Assembly (NCBI GenBank): GCA_900539175.1
Contig: UQAW01000002.1
Coordinates: 57,749-121,748, forward strand
Direction of reading: 5' to 3'
Length of the DNA stretch: 64,000 bases
From: an uncultured Lachnospiraceae bacterium
GTDB taxonomy: Bacteria > Bacillota > Clostridia > Lachnospirales > Lachnospiraceae
This document shows, one piece after another, positions 59,954 to 64,000 of the stretch. Within the stretch, counting starts at the first letter, position 1, and each line of letters begins with the position of its first letter. The notes under the pieces were generated by a model, which worked only from the letters and a program-made list of their open reading frames with translations, was not told the origin of the DNA and did no database searches. A program made the position numbers and the translations under genes.

Positions 59954-61450
59954 CTATTCTTCTTTTGCCCATCCATAGGCATACTTTACTGCCCGGTTCC
60001 AGCCATTTATCTTCTTCCTGCGTTCCTCCTCTTCAATTTCAGGCAGAAAGTTCCGGTCAATTGCCCAGTTCCGGATAACTTCTTCTTTGTTCTTCCAATA
60101 CCCTACTGCGAGACCAGCCAGATAAGCAGCTCCCATAGCCGTTGTCTCCACACACCGGGGACGCAGTACCGGAGCGTCAGTCAGATCAGCCTGTACCTGC
60201 ATCAGAAAATTGTTGGCACTTGCTCCGCCATCCACTTTCAATCCCTCCAAGGCGATTCCTGCGTCCGCCTTCATAGCTTCCAGTACATCATTAACCTGAT
60301 AAGCCAGTGATTCCAAAGTCGCCCTTATTATATGATATTTATTGACCCCCCGGGTAATTCCTACAATCGTTCCTCTGGCGTATTGATCCCAATGAGGTGC
60401 GCCAAGCCCGGTAAATGCCGGGACCACATAACAACCGTTGGTATCTTTTACTTTCTGTGCCATATACTCCGAATCTGCTGCTGATTCCAACAGTTTCATC
60501 TCATCCCGCAGCCACTGGATGGCAGCTCCTGCTACAAAGATAGAACCCTCCAACGCATAATTGACTTTTCCGTCCAGTCCCCACGCAATAGTCGTCACCA
60601 GACCATTTCGTGAAAACACCGGTTTCTCTCCGGTATTCATTAACAGAAAACAACCTGTACCATACGTATTTTTCGCCTCTCCCGGCTCAAAGCAAGTCTG
60701 TCCAAACAAAGCCGCCTGCTGATCTCCTGCTGCTCCGCCAATCGGAATTTCTCCGCCGAAAAACGATGCATCACACATCCCATAAAGACAGCTCGATGGC
60801 TTTACTTCCGGCAGCATACAAGCAGGAATTCCAAATTCCTCCAGGATCTCCTCATCCCATGCCAGAGTTTGTATATTAAACAACATGGTACGTGAGGCAT
60901 TGGAATAATCCGTCACATGAACCCTGCCTTTCGTCATCTTCCAGATCAGCCAGGTCTCCACGGTTCCAAAGAGAAGCTCACCGTTCCAGGCACGTTCCTG
61001 CGCACCCTCTACGTGCTCCAAAATCCATTTCAGTTTTGTACCTGAAAAGTAAGCATCAATCACCAGACCTGTCTTTTCCCGGAACTTATCCACCAGTCCT
61101 TTTTCTTTCAGGGCATCACAGTATTCTGATGTCCTTCTGCACTGCCACACAATTGCCGGACAGACCGGTTCTCCCGTCACTTTATCCCAAACAATCGTTG
61201 TCTCTCTCTGATTGGTAATACCGATTGCGGCAATATCCTCCGCAGCAGCCCCTGCTTTCTGCATAGCCTCCACTGCCACTCCAAGCTGCGTGGACCAAAT
61301 CTCATTGGCATCATGCTCTACCCAGCCTGGCTTTGGAAAATACTGAGTAAACTCCTTCTGAGCCGCAGAACAGATTTTACCCTTTTGATTAAACAAAATA
61401 CAACGATTGCTGGTCGTCCCTGCATCCAGTGCCATCACGTATCTGCCCAT
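59954..61450 (-). CDS. glpK: Glycerol kinase
   Basis: The 498-aa FGGY kinase phosphorylates glycerol to glycerol-3-phosphate. Motifs seen are MALDAGTTSNRCILF at the N-terminus, GWVEHDANEIW, GITNQRETTIVWD and the C-terminal ATP region VDGGASANNFLMQ. The ATG at 61450 follows GGAGGT and gives the family's usual length; the open frame back to 61567 runs through repeat A and is not coding. No glpF or glpD is adjacent. Confidence 0.97.
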   Translation of the reverse strand: MGRYVMALDAGTTSNRCILFNQKGKICSAAQKEFTQYFPKPGWVEHDANEIWSTQLGVAVEAMQKAGAAAEDIAAIGITNQRETTIVWDKVTGEPVCPAIVWQCRRTSEYCDALKEKGLVDKFREKTGLVIDAYFSGTKLKWILEHVEGAQERAWNGELLFGTVETWLIWKMTKGRVHVTDYSNASRTMLFNIQTLAWDEEILEEFGIPACMLPEVKPSSCLYGMCDASFFGGEIPIGGAAGDQQAALFGQTCFEPGEAKNTYGTGCFLLMNTGEKPVFSRNGLVTTIAWGLDGKVNYALEGSIFVAGAAIQWLRDEMKLLESAADSEYMAQKVKDTNGCYVVPAFTGLGAPHWDQYARGTIVGITRGVNKYHIIRATLESLAYQVNDVLEAMKADAGIALEGLKVDGGASANNFLMQVQADLTDAPVLRPRCVETTAMGAAYLAGLAVGYWKNKEEVIRNWAIDRNFLPEIEEEERRKKINGWNRAVKYAYGWAKEE

Positions 61451-61499
61451 CTGCCTATACCTCCCTGCCTGTTTTTTAGTATGATCTTTCAATTCTTTC

Positions 61500-61568
61500 T
61501 CGCCCAATATCCATGACTCGCCGCATGCAAGCACGCACTCTTCATGGCCGCTGTCCGAGACTTTCATA
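61500..61568. repeat. Dispersed intergenic repeat, family A, partial copy
   Basis: Contains the family's CCAATATCCATGAC and CATGGCCGCTGTCCGAGAC blocks, that is, its 3' third, directly followed by a full copy. The pair suggests tandem insertion or a partial duplication. Confidence 0.65.
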
Positions 61569-61769
61569 ATAAACTGACATGTCTGCTGGCGCAGACATCA
61601 CCATTTATGAAAGCCGATTGCTCCGCACTTCGTGCTCCCGCAACCGCCGCCAGTATTCGTAATCCGGGCTGTCGCCCTACTTACTCATACTGGCTCGCCC
61701 GTCCAATATCCATGACCTTGCGCGTGCAGGCACACTCCGGTTCATGGCTGCTGTCCGGGACTTTCATAG
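61561..61769. repeat. Dispersed intergenic repeat, family A, copy 3
   Basis: A full-length copy like A1 (7162-7369): the ATGTCTGC..GCAGACAT hairpin, ATTCGTAATCCGG, TACTCATA, CCAATATCCATGACC and CATGGCTGCTGTCCGGGAC in the same order. The remaining gap 61770-61995 holds no gene I can support. Confidence 0.7.
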
Positions 61770-61995
61770 TAAAAGAAAAAGTACAGCTTACCGCGGTATG
61801 CGCCGCCTAAACCATACTTCCCTCTCTCCAGTATACTTCTCCGTCACCTGCTGAAAATATCCGTCTTCCGCCCCACACTTTTGTTAGTTTTGTCTATTAT
61901 TTTTTACAGAATCACTCTGCTTTTTATTAATTTTATCCTATCATACTCAAAGTAGTTTTTCAAGGCATCAACCGGTATTCTTATATAAAATTCAT

Positions 61996-62442
61996 TCAGA
62001 CACGTTTTAGGAAACCTTCACATCCTTCTTTCACATCCCGATATGTAGTTTCAAAATCTCCTGTATACCATGGGTCCGCAATCTCTCCGGAACGATCGGC
62101 AAACTCCAGAAACCGATAAATCTTATGCTCCGGATCTCCTCCCGTAATCCGGAGCATATTGCGGATATTCCAGTCATCCATGCCGATTAGATAATCATAT
62201 TTATCGTAATCGGATCTTTTCATCTGAACTGCATATTTTCCATCAGTAGAGATACCAACAGAAGCCAGCTTCTTTCTGGTACCACGATGAACCGGGTTAC
62301 CGATTTCTTCAGTACTGGTGGCTGCGGAAGCAATGTAAAACTCATGCTCCCGACCTTGTTTATTTACCATATCTTTTAACACAAATTCAGCCATTGGGGA
62401 ACGACAGATGTTGCCGTGGCAGACGAATAATACTTTTATCAT
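61996..62442 (-). CDS. Low-molecular-weight protein tyrosine phosphatase
   Basis: The 148-aa protein has the P-loop VCHGNICRSPMAE with catalytic CHGNICRS (about 8-15), and the DPWYTGDF loop with the general-acid Asp near residue 117. It is a soluble cysteine phosphatase. The ATG at 62442 follows GAGGAG; the frame is open to 62586. No tyrosine kinase is in view. Confidence 0.92.
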   Translation of the reverse strand: MIKVLFVCHGNICRSPMAEFVLKDMVNKQGREHEFYIASAATSTEEIGNPVHRGTRKKLASVGISTDGKYAVQMKRSDYDKYDYLIGMDDWNIRNMLRITGGDPEHKIYRFLEFADRSGEIADPWYTGDFETTYRDVKEGCEGFLKRV

Positions 62443-62639
62443 GTTCTCATAACTCCTCATATCTTCGTTTTTCCTTGAATTTAAAGGATTTTTACAACTT
62501 TGATTTTTCTTGTAGTTTATGTATCTTTTTATAAATTCACATATTTTCATGGGCAAAAGTTGTAAAACCACTCTGTTATACAACACTCCAAATTCTTCAG
62601 TATTAATTATTTATATTGTTTCAGAAGCCTTAACTTTTA

Positions 62640-63124
62640 TTATTTTTTATATACAACCTTGCACTGCTCATAAAGCTTCTTCGTCAGTGATAAATTCCAC
62701 GCATGTATTCTACTATTCCAGCGTTTATTTTTCAAAAATGTATTCCAATCCATTTCTAACACTGTCTGTAGCTCATAGTTATCATCAAACTTACATATAA
62801 TAACATATTCAAATTTTTGACGATCAACCTTATCCGATTCTGGTTCTTCCAAACCATAAAATACTCCCGTTGTGTTATTACTGGTTGATTTTATACTGTA
62901 CCTATCGCCTTTTCTACTAATAGCATCAATATTTTCTGCTCCAACAGGTGCCGGTGAAAGATTAGGCATACCCACCGTACTATTATATATTTCTATTGCT
63001 AAATATTACCAAGTTCTCCAACTACGTTATTTGTTCTAATAACTTTACGGCGTTTTAATTCTTTAATAGCCATACTGTATAATTGAATTATTTCCTTTGT
63101 TTCTTTTTCCTGTAAATTAATCAT
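62640..63124 (-). pseudogene. Frameshifted nuclease-like gene (DUF6998-like)
   Basis: One frame (ATG at 63124) encodes EKETKEIIQLYSMAIKELKR through VVGELG; the next frame continues as YLAIEIYNSTVGMPNLSPAP and ends at 62640. Together they make a roughly 160-aa protein similar to DUF6998-type proteins, thought to be PD-(D/E)XK-like. Loss of one base near 63005-63015 explains the break. A shorter product from an internal ATG at 62975 could still be made. Confidence 0.6.
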
Positions 63125-63157
63125 TTTATCATATTCGCTTTCGTCAATTATAAAATA

Positions 63158-63188
63158 TGGGTAGTTAATCCTTTTTACTAACTACCCA
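63158..63188 (-). terminator. Terminator after DUF6718
   Basis: A perfect 10-bp stem (63158-63167 and 63179-63188) with an 11-nt loop lies just after the DUF6718 stop codon and before the broken nuclease-like gene. Confidence 0.65.
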
Positions 63189-63194
63189 CATTTG

Positions 63195-63419
63195 TCATAA
63201 TCTTTTCACTGCCTGCTCAAATTCCTGCTCTGTATCAACAAACCGATACGGTTCATATTCTCCATATGCTGATGGGCGGCTAATTGTAACTAGTTGCACT
63301 TTATCCGTTCCTATTTCGGCAATTAACTTTCTTTTAAAATCCACTAAATGCTGACCGTGAGCCGTCTGTAAAGCTAAACAGCCAATATCATTAATTTTTT
63401 TTGCGATCAGATAACACAC
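63195..63419 (-). CDS. DUF6718 family protein
   Basis: The 74-aa protein (CYLIAKKINDIGCLALQTAH, QLVTISRPSAYGEYEPYRFV) matches DUF6718, a small family that often follows RelA/SpoT-like genes in Lachnospiraceae; its function is unknown. I use the GTG at 63419, 7 nt after AAGGAGGTG. It overlaps the 3' end of the broken RelA-like gene. Confidence 0.82.
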   Translation of the reverse strand: MCYLIAKKINDIGCLALQTAHGQHLVDFKRKLIAEIGTDKVQLVTISRPSAYGEYEPYRFVDTEQEFEQAVKRL

Positions 63420-63933
63420 GCTCCAACACCTCCTTGAATTCATTTTCTGTTCTGATTCTACCACTTTCATATTCTTTTCGCAACGTACAACCAATCAAAT
63501 CATCATATTTGCGTTTATATACATATTTATGAAGCCAGTTATTTAATTATCTGTCATAATATGTATTGTACTGGATTTCTATTGGATAGTGATAATTACT
63601 TAGTTGAAAATAGACATGAATTCCTCTATATCCATCGTCATGTGCTTTCCCTTCTGACATATCAGCCACACGAAGATTTTCACAATTTCTAAGAGTCAAA
63701 ATCTCTTCATAATTATCACATAATGCCCGAAAACCTAACATATCGTCAAAAACTTTTCTTGCCTGATGATCTGGAAAATATCGTTCATATTTTAACCGAG
63801 CAGACTGTATGCTCTTAATTCTATAGTCTATTGCAATATCATGTAAAATGCTACAAGAATCATACCACTCATTAATCTTATCTAATTCTTCAAACAAAAC
63901 TTCCTTATCAAAATAATGCAAATTCTTTTTCAA
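63391..63933 (-). pseudogene. RelA/SpoT-domain protein with in-frame stop
   Basis: The frame starts MKKNLHYFDKEVLFEELDKI at 63933 and carries a RelA/SpoT-like core (DGYRGIHVYFQLSNYHYPIE, IQYNTYYDR). A TAA at 63547-63549 interrupts it, after which the same frame goes on for about 51 residues (LNNWLHKYVYKRKYDDLIGC). Homologous genes have Gln (CAA) where the stop is, so a C-to-T change is likely. As a fragment it is short for a (p)ppGpp synthetase. Confidence 0.75.
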
Positions 63934-63950
63934 ATGAATACCTAGTACTA

Positions 63951-63982
63951 TATCCGGTTAGTTTCTAAACTATAACCGGATA
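63951..63982. promoter_or_regulatory. Inverted repeat upstream of the RelA-like gene
   Basis: TATCCGGTT/AACCGGATA enclose an inner AGTTT/AAACT stem, forming a strong hairpin or operator. The last bases of the window show nothing else. Confidence 0.5.
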
Positions 63983-64000
63983 CAGCCTGGCCAATTTAAT

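Noticed and set aside
1..64000. tRNA, rRNA or tmRNA genes
   Set aside because: I looked for T-loop-like GGTTCGAATC contexts and rRNA signatures and saw none; a covariance search would be needed to exclude them fully.

Overview
The window looks like chromosome of an anaerobic, low-to-moderate-GC Bacillota, most likely a Lachnospiraceae gut commensal. The reasons are strong AGGAGG ribosome-binding sites throughout, a ThiSFGH thiazole pathway with the oxygen-sensitive tyrosine lyase ThiH, a flavodiiron-rubredoxin oxygen-scavenging fusion, LarB, several families typical of Clostridia (DUF1292, DUF6110, DUF6718, DUF2804), and Gram-positive-type SymE/ParA/DUF2800 mobile-element genes. I infer the family from gene content; no rRNA or tRNA gene is visible to confirm it.

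Layout. 1-15.5 kb: the end of an xpaC-telA pair, a FliB-like methylase, small redox and DUF1292 proteins, an orphan carB, a secreted CAP-domain protein, deoB-deoC, a metal cassette (Fur-like, DtxR-like, a 26-aa membrane peptide, DUF6110, P-type ATPase), nth and an unusual HPr. 15.8-27.2 kb: a large SF1 helicase, a ZIP transporter, thiS-F-G-H behind a leader with a terminator, two MATE transporters (one with its MarR regulator) and a small membrane protein.

27.5-44.3 kb is a genomic island with every gene on the minus strand. At one end is a phage-like module (sigma-like factor, two small proteins, DUF2800, DUF2815, MutT). In the middle is a restriction-modification operon: an XRE control protein, two cytosine-5 methyltransferases, a double-AAA McrB, McrC and an ImmA/IrrE-XRE protease. 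This resembles LlaJI-type McrBC-like systems. At the other end is a ParA / broken ParB / small membrane protein / SymE operon. A helicase gene is cut off abruptly against a terminator at about 44.3 kb, which marks that boundary. No integrase, relaxase or conjugation genes are visible, so the island is probably not self-mobile as seen here.

45.6-64 kb returns to chromosomal genes: an XRE protein, RtcB RNA ligase preceded by a possible non-coding RNA, an OFA-type MFS transporter, the flavodiiron protein, a third MATE behind a likely riboswitch, the galKTE operon with a divergent AraC regulator, larB, DUF2804, glpK, a protein tyrosine phosphatase, and a decaying stretch with a frameshifted and a nonsense-mutated gene next to DUF6718.

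Structured non-coding DNA is prominent. Two dispersed repeat families occur in intergenic regions (family A at 7.2, 7.4 and 61.5 kb; family B at 3.6 and 24.6 kb). A roughly 250-bp palindromic element with arms over 80 nt lies downstream of galE. Several gene leaders contain intrinsic terminators that suggest conditional expression.
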